Positions 21,958-33,653 of a stretch of 64,000 nucleotides of DNA are shown here, piece after piece. The position numbers were made by a program, and so were the translations under genes. The notes beneath the pieces are model-generated. The model was not told the origin of the DNA, ran no database searches, and saw only the letters and a program-made list of their open reading frames with translations. The DNA is from Halichondria panicea (Eukaryota > Porifera > Demospongiae > Suberitida > Halichondriidae): positions 15,000,198 to 15,064,197 of the forward strand of contig NC_087377.1 in assembly GCF_963675165.1 (NCBI RefSeq). The letters are read 5' to 3'. Each line of letters starts with the position of its first letter. Positions within the stretch are counted from its first letter, which is position 1.

Positions 21958-24900
21958 ATGAGACACAGAATTGCTACTCTGATCCTGACAATAATCGTAA
22001 TCACATTTGTTCACAAGAAAGCATCCTGCAATACCCAAATCACAGGTAGGACGAAAAACATGTATAGGCCTTAAATTTAAATTTGAATTGTCTATTGATC
22101 CTAGATGTGACCCCATCAAGTGCTGGCAATAGATTTGTGGTCGGTTTCCCCATAAATTTTGCTGAAGCAGAACAGTTGTTCTTATTCATCACAAACCCAG
22201 AGTCAAGTGCTGTTAGCTTCACAGTCACTCCAATTGATTTTAGCGGTAGTGTTTCAGCATCTTCTGCTACTGTAAACATCCCATCCAGTTTTGAAGTTGT
22301 ATCTATTAATGAAAGGGACAAGGGGATCCTTGTTGAAGCTAACGGAAACATCAATGTGTATGGGCTGTCTTATGATTCAGGTTCTGCAGATGCCTATTTA
22401 GCATTACCATGTACTGTAATGGCAGTGGATGAATACGAATATTATGGAATCTCCTATGGAACCTTTTGTAGTATTATTTTGGTGGTGGCTTGTGAAAATG
22501 AAACTGTTATCAAATTCAATTCCTCAACAATAACACTCAATAGTATGGAAACCTATCAGATGGAAAGTAGTGATAATGATCTCACAGGAACAAGAATAAC
22601 AAGCTCCAAACCTTTGTCTGTATTTAGCGGACATGATTGTGCTAATATTCCTCAAGGTAACCAAGCTTGTGATCACCTGGTTGAACAAGTGCCTCCGACT
22701 GTGACATGGGGCTCAAAATTCTTCGTAGCATCTCTTGAGGGTAGATCTTCTGGTGAACGTATTCGTGTTCTTAGTGCCCGAGCAGCAAGTGTAGCTGTGA
22801 ATTGCAACACTAACGTATCAGTCAGTGAATTCCAGTTACAGAGTGGAGGGAGCTACAGAGAATTTGAAATACTTATTAACAGTTTCTGTAGCATTGAATC
22901 CACTTCACCAGTACTGGTCGCACAGTATGCATATGGTGGTGAGAGTGATGGCGTGGGAGACCCATTCATGATGATAATCCCTCCAATTGAGCAGTTTACA
23001 AATAACTATTTAGTTGAGAGTTTCACTAATTTCATATCCAACCATGTCACGGTGTATGTTTCTTTTGAGTTTTTTCAAACTGCACAAATATTTTTAGACA
23101 ATTCCATTGTTACTGACTGGAGGAATGTTGTCTGTGCAAGTGGAGAGATTTGTGGCCATATAAGTAGAACAAATGTGTCTACTGGAGCTCATTCTGTCCG
23201 CCATCAAAACAGCTCAGCTGTTCTAGGTGTTTCAGTGTATGGATTCGATATAGACAATTCTTATGGCTACCCTGGAGGGATGAGATTATCTCCCATACAT
23301 TGCAACTGTGGTCAAAATTCTATTTGTTTGAATAACATGGGACAGTTTAACTGTAGCTGTTTGATTGGATTTGGTGCTAAATTGACTGGAACTGATGGAT
23401 TCACCTGTAATGGTAAGTTGATATAGTAATAGAAGAGGTAATTTACTGTTTCATTGCAGCCATAAGTTGTCCTCTCTCGACTGCTCCTACCAATGGCTCC
23501 GTGACATACAGTGCCACTGCTGATGAAAACGACACCTATGCCTTTGATGTGGTAGTTACTTACAGCTGTTTCGTTGGATTTTCTCTTGTCGGGGACAATA
23601 CAAGAACTTGCACTGGAGATGGCAGTAGCACTACTGGTGCATTTAGTGGAATTGATCCAACTTGTGAACGTGAGTGACACCAACATGTTTTGTTTTAGCT
23701 TACACTAGTTTTCCTATGCAGCCATAACCTGTTCTCCTTTGATGAGCCCAACCAATGGCACTGTGTCTTATGGCGGAGTTGCTACTGATGTAAATGGCAA
23801 CTTTACGTTCAATGTAATAGCTACCTACAGTTGTGAGACTGGGTTTGCTCTGGTTGATAACAGCTCAAGGATTTGCACCGGAGATGGGATGAGTGTCAAT
23901 GGTGACTTTAATGGAACAGCTCCAACTTGTGACCGTGAGTGCTCTTCACACACTTAACTTGCAACTGTAAACCCTCTCTCCAACTGTCTACAGCTATAAC
24001 CTGTCCTGCTGTGGCAGCGCTGAGTAGTGGCAGTATTGACTTTAGTGGAGCCTCATCTGATGGAAACAGCAACTATGCCTTTGATGTGGTAGCTAATTAC
24101 AATTGTGATAATGGATTTTCTCTGGTTGGTAATAGCTCGAGAACGTGTACTGGAGATGGCAGTAGCACTACTGGTGTTTTTGATGGTATAGCTCCAATAT
24201 GTGCAGGTACGAAAACTTACACTATATACTACGAGTAGTATAGGATCTTCTCTGCTACAGCTATAACATGCCCACCACTTTCCAATCTAACCAACGGCTC
24301 TCTGTCTTATTCGAATGTGCCTGGTCAAAACAACAGCTATGCTTTCAATGTCGATGTTACATACAGTTGTGACACTGGGTTTGCTCTGGTGGGTAACAAC
24401 ACAAGGACTTGCACTGGAGATGGAAGTAGCACCACTGGTTCTTTTGATGGAGAAGCACCAACTTGTGAAGGTGAGTCCATGAAAAACGCTAAACTGTGCT
24501 CTAATATTCTATATACAGTCATTACCTGCCCTCCCTTGAGTGATCCTTCCAATGGCTCTGTGGTTCATAACATTGATTTAGAGTTTGGATCGCAAGCTAT
24601 CTACAACTGTAACACTGGGTTTTTTCTAGTTGGTAATACGATCAGGACTTGTACTGGAGACGGCAGTAACACTACCGGTTATTTTGATGGAGAAGCACCA
24701 ACTTGTGAAGGTAAGCGTATTAAAAGAGTTTGTTTACAAGAAAGCATCCTGTAGTGCCCAAATAACTACAGGTATAGGATAAAAAGTGCATGTTTATAAA
24801 CGAATTGTTTATTGATCCTAGATGTGACTCTATCAAGTTCTGGCAACACATATGTGGTCGGTTTCCCCAGAAATTTTGCTGATGCAGAACAGTTGTTCTT

Positions 24901-27900
24901 ATTCATTACAAACCCAGAGTCAAGTGCTGTTAGTTTCCTAGTCACTCCAATCAATTTTAGCTGTAGCGTTTCGACATCTTCAACTACTGTAAACATCCCA
25001 TCAAGTTTTGAAGTTGTATCTGTCGATGAAAGGAACAAGGGGATCCTTGTTGAAGCTAACGGAAACGTCCGTGTGTATGGGCTGTCTTATGATTCGGGTT
25101 CTGCAGATGCCTATTTAGCATTACCCTGTACTGTAATGGCGGTGGATGAATACGAATATTATGGAATCTCCTATGGAACCTTTTGTAGTATTATTTTGGT
25201 GGTGGCTTGTGAAAATGAAACTGTTGTCAAATTCAATAATTCTGTAACAATAACACTCAATAGTTTGGAAACGTATCAGTTTGAAAGTAGTAGTCAGGAT
25301 CTCACAGGAACAAGAATAACTAGCTCTAAACCTTTGTCTGTATTTAGCGGACATGATTGTGCTGCGGTTCCTCAAGATATTAACTTCTGTGACCACCTGG
25401 TTGAACAAGTGCCTCCGACTGTGACATGGGGCTCAAAATTCTTTGTAGCATCTCTTGAGGGTAGATCTTCTGGTGAACGTATTCGTGTTCTTAGTGCCCG
25501 AGCAGCAAGTGTAGCTGTGAATTGCAACACTAACGTATCAGTCAGTGAATTCCAGTTACAGAGTGGAGGGAGCTATCGAGAATTTGAAATACTTATTAAC
25601 AGTTTCTGTAGCATTGAATCCACTTCACCAGTACTGGTCGCACAGTATGCATATGGTGGTGAGAGTGATGGCGTGGGAGACCCATTCATGATGATAATCC
25701 CTCCAATTGAGCAGTTTACAAATAACTATTTAGTTGAGAGTTTCACTAATTTCATATCCAACCATGTCACGGTGTATGTTTCTTTTGAGTTTTTTCAAAC
25801 TGCACAAATATTTTTAGACAATTCCATTGTTACTGACTGGAGGAATGTTGTCTGTGCAAGTGGAGAGATTTGTGGCCACATAAGTAGAACAAATGTGTCT
25901 ACTGGAGCTCATTCTGTCCGCCATCAAAACAGCTCAGCTGTTCTAGGTGTTTCAGTGTATGGATTCGGTATAGACAATTCTTATGGCTACCCTGGAGGGA
26001 TGAGATTATCTCCCATACATTGCAACTGTGGTCAAAATTCTATTTGTTTGAATAACATGGGACAGTTTAACTGTAGCTGCTTGATTGGGTTTGGTGCTAA
26101 ATTGACTGGAACTGATGGATTCACCTGTAATGGTAAGTTGATATAGTAATAGAAGAGGTAATTTACTGTTTCATTGCAGCCATAACTTGTCCTCTCTCGA
26201 CTGCTCCTACCAATGGCTCTGTGACATACAGTGCCACTGCTGATGAAAACGACACATATGCCTTTGATGTGGTAGTTACTTACAGCTGTTTCGTTGGATT
26301 TTTTCTTGTCGGGGACAATACAAGAACTTGCACTGGAGATGGCAGTAGCACTACTGGTGCATTTAGTGGAATTGATCCAACTTGTGAACGTGAGTGACAC
26401 CAATATGTTTTGTTTTAGCTTACACTAATTTTCCTATGTAGCCATAACCTGTTCTCCTTTGATGAGCCCAACCAATGGCACTGTGTCTTACGGTGGAGTT
26501 GCTACTGATGTAAATGGCAACTTTACGTTCAATGTAATGGCTACCTACAGTTGTAACACTGGGTTTGCTCTGGTTGATAACAGCTCAAGGATTTGCACTG
26601 GAGGTGGGATGAGTGTCAATGGTGGTTTTAATGGAACAGCTCCAACATGTGACCGTGAGTGTACTCTTCCACACACTTAATTTGCAACTATTAACCCTAT
26701 CCTCTCTCCAACTGTCTACAGCTATAACCTGCCCTGCTGTGGCAGCGCCGAGTAGTGGCAGTATTGATTTTGGTGGAGCCTCATCTGATGGAAACAGCAA
26801 CTATGCCTTTGATGTGGTAGCTAATTACAATTGTGATAATGGATTTTCTCTGGTTGGTAATAGCTCGAGGACGTGTACTGGACTTGGCAGTAGCACTGCT
26901 GGTGCTTTTGATGGAGCAGCTCCATCTTGTGAACGTAAGTGCATATGTTTCTGTTATTGGACATTTTAACTCCCCTAACAATCCACCTCACCCACCAGCC
27001 ATAACTTGCCCTGGAGTGCTCATACCGAACAACGGCAATATTGACTTTGGTGGAGCCTCACGTGATGAAAATGGCACATATATTTTTGCTGTGGTGGCTA
27101 CCTACGTATGTGACACTGGGTTTTATCTGGTTGGTAACGACTCACGGACTTGCACTGGAGATGGCAGCAGTATTATTGGTACTTTTGATGGGTCGGCTTC
27201 AACTTGTCAGCGTGAGTTACATGCATGGCTTTATATGACATACCGAATCACACCTATTCTTTTTTCAAAAGTTATCACCTGCCCTCCGTTGACTATTCCT
27301 TCTAATGGTGCTGTGACATACAATTCTACTGCTGATGAAAACGGCAACTATGATTTTTATGTGATGGCTACCTACAATTGTGACACTGGCTTTTTTCTGG
27401 TTGGTGACAACTCAACAACTTGCACTGGAAATGGCAGTAGCATTACTGGTGCCTTCGATGGCCTAGTTCCAATATGTGAATGTAAGTTATAATAATTTTA
27501 GGGACTCAATTTGAATAAGCATTTCTGTTACATACAGCTATAACATGCCCACCACTTTCCAATCTAACCAACGGCTCTCTGTCTTATTCGAATGTGCCTG
27601 ATCAAAACAACAGCTATGCTTTCAATGTAACAGCTACCTACAGATGCAACTCTGGGTTTGCTCTGGTTGGTAACAAGACAAGGAATTGCTCTGGAGATGG
27701 CAGTAGTACTACTGGTTCATTTGATGCGTCTGCTCCAACTTGCAAAGGTAAATACTATAATACTTCTGTGTTTGGAAACAAACTAATTTTTCAGCAATAA
27801 CATGTTCTCCGATTGCTGACCCAATTAATGGGACTGTAATCTATTCTTCTGACGTTGATGGTTTGGGAAATTATGTCTTCAATGTGACGGCTAACCACAG

Positions 27901-28336
27901 TTGTGACACTGGCTTTGATCTGGTTGGTAACAATCCAAGGACTTGCAGTGGAGATGGAAGTAGCATTACCGGTGCATTTGATGGAGAGGATCTGAAATGT
28001 GAAGGTGCAAACAGTATGAGTGTGTACAGATTATAATGACAATAAGGCAAACTCTACTGTACATAATGCCTTTAACGACCAAAATACAATTTTAAGTACT
28101 CCATAATTATAGGCTCTCGTAAGTAATGAAAAACAGTGAATTTATGTTTTTACTCATGCACAGTTTTAGTTGCCTCTTCTGCATCACTTATCCGAGATGT
28201 TGTCATACCTGTTGTGAGTGTGGTGGCTGTACTAGCTCTAGTTGTACTGGGTGGAGCTGTCTATGGATATATTCAAGTGATAAGCCATCTGTTGAAGTTA
28301 AAAAAGTCTGAAACCGGGACTGCTAAACTACTGTAA
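21958..28336 (+). CDS. Gene 3: double IgGFc-EGF, CCP(5+7), TM
   Basis: Predicted 1798-residue surface protein (1801 with the alternative last donor). Exons: signal peptide 21958-22045; first IgGFc-EGF 22105-23412; CCPs 23460-23669, 23722-23934, 23994-24206, 24261-24470, 24519-24710; second IgGFc-EGF 24822-26132; CCPs 26180-26389, 26442-26654, 26722-26934, 26999-27211, 27272-27481, 27538-27747, 27795-28004 (or 28013); TM 28164-28336. All exon joins are phase 1 and total 5397 nt, so the fusion is in frame. The second IgGFc exon has no signal peptide of its own; a decayed signal exon sits in the preceding intron. Both blocks start with an a/e chimeric CCP, and CCP3 is a g/h chimera. The tail is conserved (KLKKSETGTAKLL). 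This looks like a fusion of two neighbouring paralogs. Splicing across 24711-24821 is inferred; separate transcription of the second half without a signal peptide is the alternative. Confidence 0.85.
24732..24771 (+). pseudogene. Relic signal-peptide exon inside gene 3
   Basis: The sequence ACAAGAAAGCATCCTGTAGT followed by GCCCAAAT and a GGTATAGG donor matches the 3' half of the signal-peptide exons (compare 22010-22045). The start codon and hydrophobic core are gone and the Cys codon is followed by changed bases. It marks where a second gene once began. Confidence 0.8.
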
Positions 28337-29060
28337 TCTTTAATATGGTTTTCAGTCTGTGCAAAACTAATAATTATCACTGTTAACAGTACGTCATTTA
28401 TATTTAAGTAGATAGAGGTCTTTGGGTATGAAACACCAACTTATCGTTTAATTTGTGATTCTATATTCGAATAATGCTTTATACCAATGAGCTCACTTTT
28501 ATGTTGGTTTCGATCGAGATAAAAATTTTTGTTCATGTACGTCTTGTCCACGTCCACTGACAACACTATAAGGCTCTTCTCTGTAGTCTGTATGGATGTC
28601 ATTAATTTCACATTTTGAAGAATTTATTACCAGCAAAATGTGCTAAACAGTGCAAAATCTATAGACTTGTGAACACCTTGAACATTAATGTGCACTTACA
28701 ACTAGATCTAGAGATCTAGCTATAATTATATAAAAGTAGGGAGCATTGATATTGTGGCGTAAGAAGATGGTTTGACAAAGGGGAGCTTTTACTTGCATGC
28801 ATGGCCTTGGAGGGGGAGCTGAGACATATGCACCACGAAATTATCTATAAGCATAGCATTGCAAGATTATCACCAAAAATAAAAGGGGACTCCAGCACTC
28901 TGCTTCTGACTGGTCTAAGCATATTATAGATAGAACTCTTCCTTTTCTATCTATGGTCTAAGTCAGTGACAATGCAGTTAAATGAGCTATATAATACTAC
29001 TTTAACTACGGACTCATAATTATAATTATACATTTGCTCACAAGAATGTGTAATGCCCAA
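28337..29060. other. 3' flank of gene 3
   Basis: Paralogous to 7658-8610 but without the Harbinger-type MITE, so it serves as that element's empty site (near 28995). No gene seen. Confidence 0.5.
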
Positions 29061-29497
29061 ATCACAAGTAGAATTCTTGAATTGTCCATTGCTTGATCTT
29101 ATAGATGTGAAGTGCTGGCAACAACTCTCTCGTTGACTTCCCTAGTTAGTGGTCAATTACAATGGGATAAAATTTCTTATTCATCCACACAAACCCAAAG
29201 TTAAGTAATATTTTCCCGGTCACAATTGATCGTGGGAGCATTTCAATTTCTTTAATCATCCAGTTTTTGGGGGGATCTTTGTTGAAGCTGATATAAATTA
29301 TAAGATCAAGGATGTATATTAACTATTTTCTGCGGACATGTTACAGTGTATGTACTATATGATGGCAGTAGATGAACGAATTATTATGGAGTCTCGTATG
29401 ATGCCGGGATCCTTTGTATAATCTCCTATGTACCCTTTTGTAGTGTTATTTTGTTGGTGGCTTGTGAAAATGAAACTGTTGTCAAATTCAATTCTCA
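29061..29497 (+). pseudogene. Truncated IgGFc relic after gene 3
   Basis: It has the same signal-exon end and IgGFc start relic as 8611-8862 (29061-29300), followed directly by the ATGATGGCAGTAGATGAACG part (about 29360-29497). It stops at CAAATTCAATTCTC, where the sequence switches abruptly to an inverted copy of the spacer. It has multiple stops and is non-functional. Confidence 0.8.
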
Positions 29498-30978
29498 AGG
29501 AAGACGTATACACAGTACAAACTAGATTATCTATAGCTAGACTTCTAGCTGCATGCAACTTACCACGTGTTTGTGTTTACAACTCAGATTATGTGCTAAG
29601 TGCCATGTGCTATGCGAAGATGTCTGATATACGCCATGTGTGATGTGCTATGCGCTCTGTACCAATGTTCAATGGGTCATGCGCGATGTACTAAGCGCTG
29701 TGTGCTATGTGAAGCTCATTGTGTCCTGCCTGTGCATGAAGAAGTTCACGCGGCTGCCCCCATCAATCAAGGTTTCCATCACAAGGCTGTTGTGAAGGTG
29801 ATAGAAACTGCATCTTGTATCTACGCTGTATCAGAGAACTCACGTTTCTCTTCAATGAAGGAGAAAGATTTTAGCAGTAAAATAGATGTTACTGGTTACA
29901 GCCATCTATTATAGAGTGTGCAATAATTGATTTGTTTTGTTTGTGCATTACACACTTTATGATGCATTGATGTCTGACAGGGTTTGGTGACTTACTCTAT
30001 CATTTCTTGTAACTTGAATAACTGTTCACGCATCTTCAAAATGTATTGATACCTTCCACCATTACCATGGTTACTATGTATAGGTATGACTTACATTCAC
30101 CCATAGTTAAATGCAGCCTCCAATACCAAGTTGTAGAAAGCAACATGGTATTAAAAGAAAACTCTTAGTGAGATTAAAACTTGAAGAAAAGGTTGATATT
30201 TGGTGTGAACTCATTCTAGCTCGATCTGATCACAGCAACTTGCTAACAAACGTGATTTGTATGCTTACTGCATGTGGTCACTTTATTTTTTTGTGAATGG
30301 TGGAACAGCTCCATGCAACTTGAGATCGTACAAGAGTGCTCTTCACACACATACTGATAGACTAGTGTCTTTTATCTGTAAACCCAAAAGATAGCTCTTA
30401 CTATAGAGTGCAGTAGAAACTATGTGGATTTAGGCTGCTACCACGTATATTTGTTCTATATAATTATATCTATATATATAAACTTAAACACTCAACTTAC
30501 TATTACAGGTGAATCCATCTGTTTAGCACCAAATTCATTCAAGCTAGTGCAGCTACAATTAAACTGTCTCTTAAACAAATAGATTTTTGACCATGCACAG
30601 TTACATTGTATGGGAGATAATCTCATGCCTCCAGGATAATTAGAACTGGCTGTAGCGAATCTGTACACCGAAACACCTAGAACAGCTGAGTTGTTTTAAT
30701 GGCGAACAGAATGATCTCCAGTAAACACATTTTGTTCTACTTATGAGGCCACAAACTTCTCCATTTGAACAGACACCTTTCTGCCATCCAGTAACTACAG
30801 AATTGTCTGAATGTCGTGACATAGTTGGATGAGAAATTAGTGAAATTCTCGACTAAATAGTTATTTGTAAACTGCTCAATTGGAGGGATTATCATCATGG
30901 ATGCATGGGTCTTCCACGCCATCACTCGTACCACCATATGCATACTGGGCGACCAGAAGTGGACTTTCAACTTCAAAA
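29498..30978 (-). pseudogene. Inverted spacer plus IgGFc-EGF relic
   Basis: Read on the minus strand, this block reproduces about 9965-11510: the C-terminal IgGFc and EGF relic (30510-30978, reverse frames such as SNYVTTFRQFCSYWMAE and SVVTGWQKGVCSNGEVCG) followed by the spacer (29498-30510). It is the only inverted member of the family in the window. An internal deletion near 30955 removes part of the IgGFc piece relative to 9975-10010. Confidence 0.8.
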
Positions 30979-31315
30979 ACATCTATTTTACTGCTAAAAT
31001 CTGTCTCCTTCATTGAAGAGAAACGAGAGTTCTCTGATACAGCGTAGATACAAGATGTATCACCTTCACAACAGCCTTGTGATGGAAATCTTGATTGATT
31101 GGGGCAACCGCGTGAACTTCTTCATGCACAGGCAGGACACAATGAGCTTCACATAGCACACAGCGCTTAGCACATCGCGCATGACCCATTGAAAATTGGT
31201 ACAGAGCGCATAGCACATCACACATGGTGTATCGGACATCTTCGCATAGCACATGGCACTTAGCACATAATCTGAGTTGTAAACACAAACACATGGCAGG
31301 ATCCCTGCAGCTAGA
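30979..31315 (+). repeat. Forward spacer copy, inverted partner of 29590-29915
   Basis: This piece matches 11092-11447 in forward orientation. It forms an inverted repeat with 29590-29915 across a spacer of about 1 kb. Both arms share an extra CAATCAA-type insertion (29761-29768 and 31090-31100) that is missing at 11215 and 48793, so one arm was copied from the other. Confidence 0.75.
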
Positions 31316-31574
31316 TAGTCTCGATTTCCAGCCTCTTTGCAAGAGTCTGGTGAACTTCACTATCACCACTCGTGTCAGGCCCTAAGTGCCGCGGTTAGAT
31401 AACCTAGTAGTGATAATTGGGTGTTAACCAAATAGTGTAGGTGTAGTGGTGGGTGTACCCACTGTGTGGTGAAATTCATGCAATCACTGAATGGGTACAG
31501 GTGTGGCCAAAAATCAGTGTGGAACATTTAGTTTATGACTTTCAAGATTTAGTACATAATTATAGTGCAAGACT

Positions 31575-32319
31575 ATGGAAAGACACATGAAGATGCAAGA
31601 CGTGATAATTGAGAGTGCTAGAGCAATTGGGATCCATTATTTAAAGCCAGAGCAAATGAAAGCAATGTATTCAATCATTGGAGGAAAGGACACATTTGTG
31701 TCACTGCCAACCGGCTATGGAAAGTCAGTAATCTTTGCTGCATTACCTATGGCCTTTGACCAATTGAAAGGTGAACTAAAATTGCTGTATGAGTGTACCT
31801 ATATATACGCCTTTTTCTGTTTTGCAGGAACATCTGGAAGCATTGTACTTTGTATTAGTCCCCTCACTTCGCTGATGATGGATCAACAAAAAAAGTATGC
31901 AGCTGGAGGATTGACAGTGGAATACGTTGGAGAAGCTCAGACAGACCGTAGTGCTATTAACAGAGTACTGAAAGGAGAAGCTCAGTCGGTGTTCATCTCC
32001 CCAGAGAGCATATTAGCGAAGGGTATTTTTCGAAATATGCTTCTGTCACCACCGTATATAAAGAATCTCGTTGCAGTAGTAGTTGATGAAGCCCATTGTG
32101 TTAAAACCTGGGGAGATGATTTTCGAGTCGCGAGATTGGAGATTTAAGGAGCCTCATTCCAGACAATGTGTCGGTGTTCACGCACTTACTGCTACCTCTA
32201 CAACAGAAACATTTTACATTGTCAGTAGAAGGTTATGTATAGACGATCCTACTTTAATTGCCTCCCCTCCTTTCCGAGACAATATTTCTTATGGTTCTTA
32301 TTTTAATGGTTGCTGCTGA
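31575..32319 (+). pseudogene. RecQ-like SF2 helicase fragment
   Basis: From ATG 31575 the frame shows LKPEQMKAMYSII (Q-motif region), Walker A PTGYGKS, CISPLTSLMMDQ (Ia), VFISPESIL and DEAH box VVVDEAHC, then TWGDDFR. A 57-bp intron at 31771-31827 (GTGAAC...TTTTGCAG) would join QLKG to TSGSIVLC. After 32130 the frame shifts: GDLRSLIPDNV is in one frame and ALTATST (motif III) plus CIDDPTLIASPPFRDN in another, so at least two indels. The second helicase lobe is missing. RecQ-family helicases unwind DNA with ATP; this copy cannot. Its place inside an inverted-repeat element suggests it is transposon cargo, not a host gene. Confidence 0.8.
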
Positions 32320-32416
32320 CACGTACACCGGTGGAATGGTTGCTGCTGACACTGGTGAAATGGTTGGTACTGAAACAGATAATGGAATGGGTGGTGTGGG
32401 GGGTTCCTGCATAACT

Positions 32417-32725
32417 CTACTTCTTTTTGGCGGTGGTGGTTAAGTTATCTTCTGCATGTCTTGAAAGCAGACCATTTATTAGCTCTGTTGCTTCCTTCTT
32501 TACCTTGCATAGCTTTTCTTGTTGAGCATGGACATTCTTCAGTTGTTTCTCGCACTGGTGACACAATATACTGTCACTAGCACTAGTTTCAGGGATGCAA
32601 TGCAGAGGTACTGGAAGGAGCTGCACAAGTACTTCTCTTGCTTCAGAACAGCTATGACCATTGAGCTTCTTTCGCCTTCGGTTGTCCAGAGACTCATTCG
32701 CACACAAACAGCAGTAGAGGCCCAC
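32417..32725 (-). CDS. Cys-rich zinc-finger-like ORF of the transposon
   Basis: A 102-codon reverse frame starting MGLYCCLCANES, with further Cys at HSCSEA, LHCIPE, LCHQCEKQLKN and KLCKVKKE: eight Cys in all, in CxxC pairs, followed by a Lys/Glu-rich helix. This resembles zinc-binding N-terminal domains of DNA transposases. I cannot name the family. It lies tail-to-tail with the helicase relic. It may be a first exon or the remains of a longer transposase, since nothing catalytic is attached. Confidence 0.5.
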   Translation of the reverse strand: MGLYCCLCANESLDNRRRKKLNGHSCSEAREVLVQLLPVPLHCIPETSASDSILCHQCEKQLKNVHAQQEKLCKVKKEATELINGLLSRHAEDNLTTTAKKK

Positions 32726-32814
32726 ATCTAGCTACTTTTTCGTGATGCAATAGCTTACGTAACAGTTTACACAACAGGCCACAACGGCCCACAAGGCACT
32801 TGACAAGCGGTTTC

Positions 32815-32839
32815 ACACCCCAAGAAAATCTTGGGGTGT
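32815..32839. repeat. Perfect 11-bp stem hairpin
   Basis: ACACCCCAAGA and its complement are separated by AAA, inside the right end of the 31316-32906 element. It may be a subterminal structure of the transposon. Confidence 0.7.
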
Positions 32840-33028
32840 CTGCACGAACTGTTCATTGCAAGTTCACCCGACCATATACGAAGTATGGGAGGGCGTGGCC
32901 AGACTAGCAGCTAGAAGTCTAGCTATAGATATCTAGTTTGCACTGTGTATACGTCTTCCTCCCTCCTTCAGGCGCATAGTACATCACACGTGGTGTATTG
33001 TAAATCTTTGCATATAGCGCATAGCACA

Positions 33029-33575
33029 CAGGGCCGGCGGAACCGGTCAGGTTGGTCAGGCCAAAACCTGACCACTTTTCTTATGTTCACTTATTTATTT
33101 GGTAACGGTCGTTAACATTAAAAACGAAACATTTATCAGTTTGGTAATAATCGTTACTCAACGGTGCTGGTAATAGCTAGATACTGTAATAGACTAGTAG
33201 TACTGCAGTATCAGACTATCTAGTGTCAGATCTAGCTGCAAGCCAGAAGAAAATGTCTCTCTCCAAACTGCAATCGAGTTCCTTTCAGTGTCCTCACATT
33301 GGTGCCTCTCCAAACCAGTGGAAGAACATCTCCTTCCTAAGGTATCATTCATCGTCTCAGGAAAGTTTTAGGTGCAACCTCATATACCTGTACCAATATT
33401 AATTTTTGTGATTGTCTCAATTAAAATGTTAATTTTCAAATTCATTAAATATTACTCAAAATGCACCAGAATGCACCAGCAAGCACCATTTAAAAAAAAT
33501 TTCCCAGGGGAGGACCCCCGGACCCCCCTTTATGGGTCTGGCCTGACCACTTCTATTTTGCTTCCTCCGGCTCTG
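33029..33575. mobile_element. 547-bp non-autonomous DNA transposon
   Basis: The left end CAGGGCCGGCGGAACC pairs imperfectly with the right end (complement CAGAGCCGGAGGAAGC). Both ends also carry a GTCAGGCC-like word. GCACA flanks each side (33024-33028 and 33576-33580). The paralogous site at about 49130-49140 reads AGCACATAGCGCG without the insert. The CAGGG-type ends recall hAT elements, but the duplication appears to be 5 bp and the site is itself repetitive, so class is open. No transposase frame. Confidence 0.6.
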
Positions 33576-33653
33576 GCACATAGCGCAACCTTCAGTACCA
33601 TGTGTTAGAGTGTACAATTAGCCTTGTGCATTACACAACCTTTTACTGACACA

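Larger units (their letters stand above)
31316..32906. mobile_element. 1591-bp DNA transposon with helicase remains
   Basis: GCAGCTAGA flanks both ends (31307-31315 and 32907-32915) and is single at the empty site 11439-11447. The element starts TAGTCTCG and ends as the complement of TAGTCTGG. A second shared word in inverted orientation, GTCTGGTGAACTT near the left and GTCGGGTGAACTT near the right, lies about 30-35 bases in. So it is an insertion with imperfect inverted ends and an apparent 9-bp target duplication. It carries a decayed RecQ-like helicase (+) and a Cys-rich frame (-). The transposase class is not certain. Confidence 0.75.

Noticed and set aside
31575-32147. Intact host RecQ helicase gene
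   Set aside because: The second helicase lobe is missing, the frame shifts at least twice after the DEAH box, and it lies within transposon boundaries.
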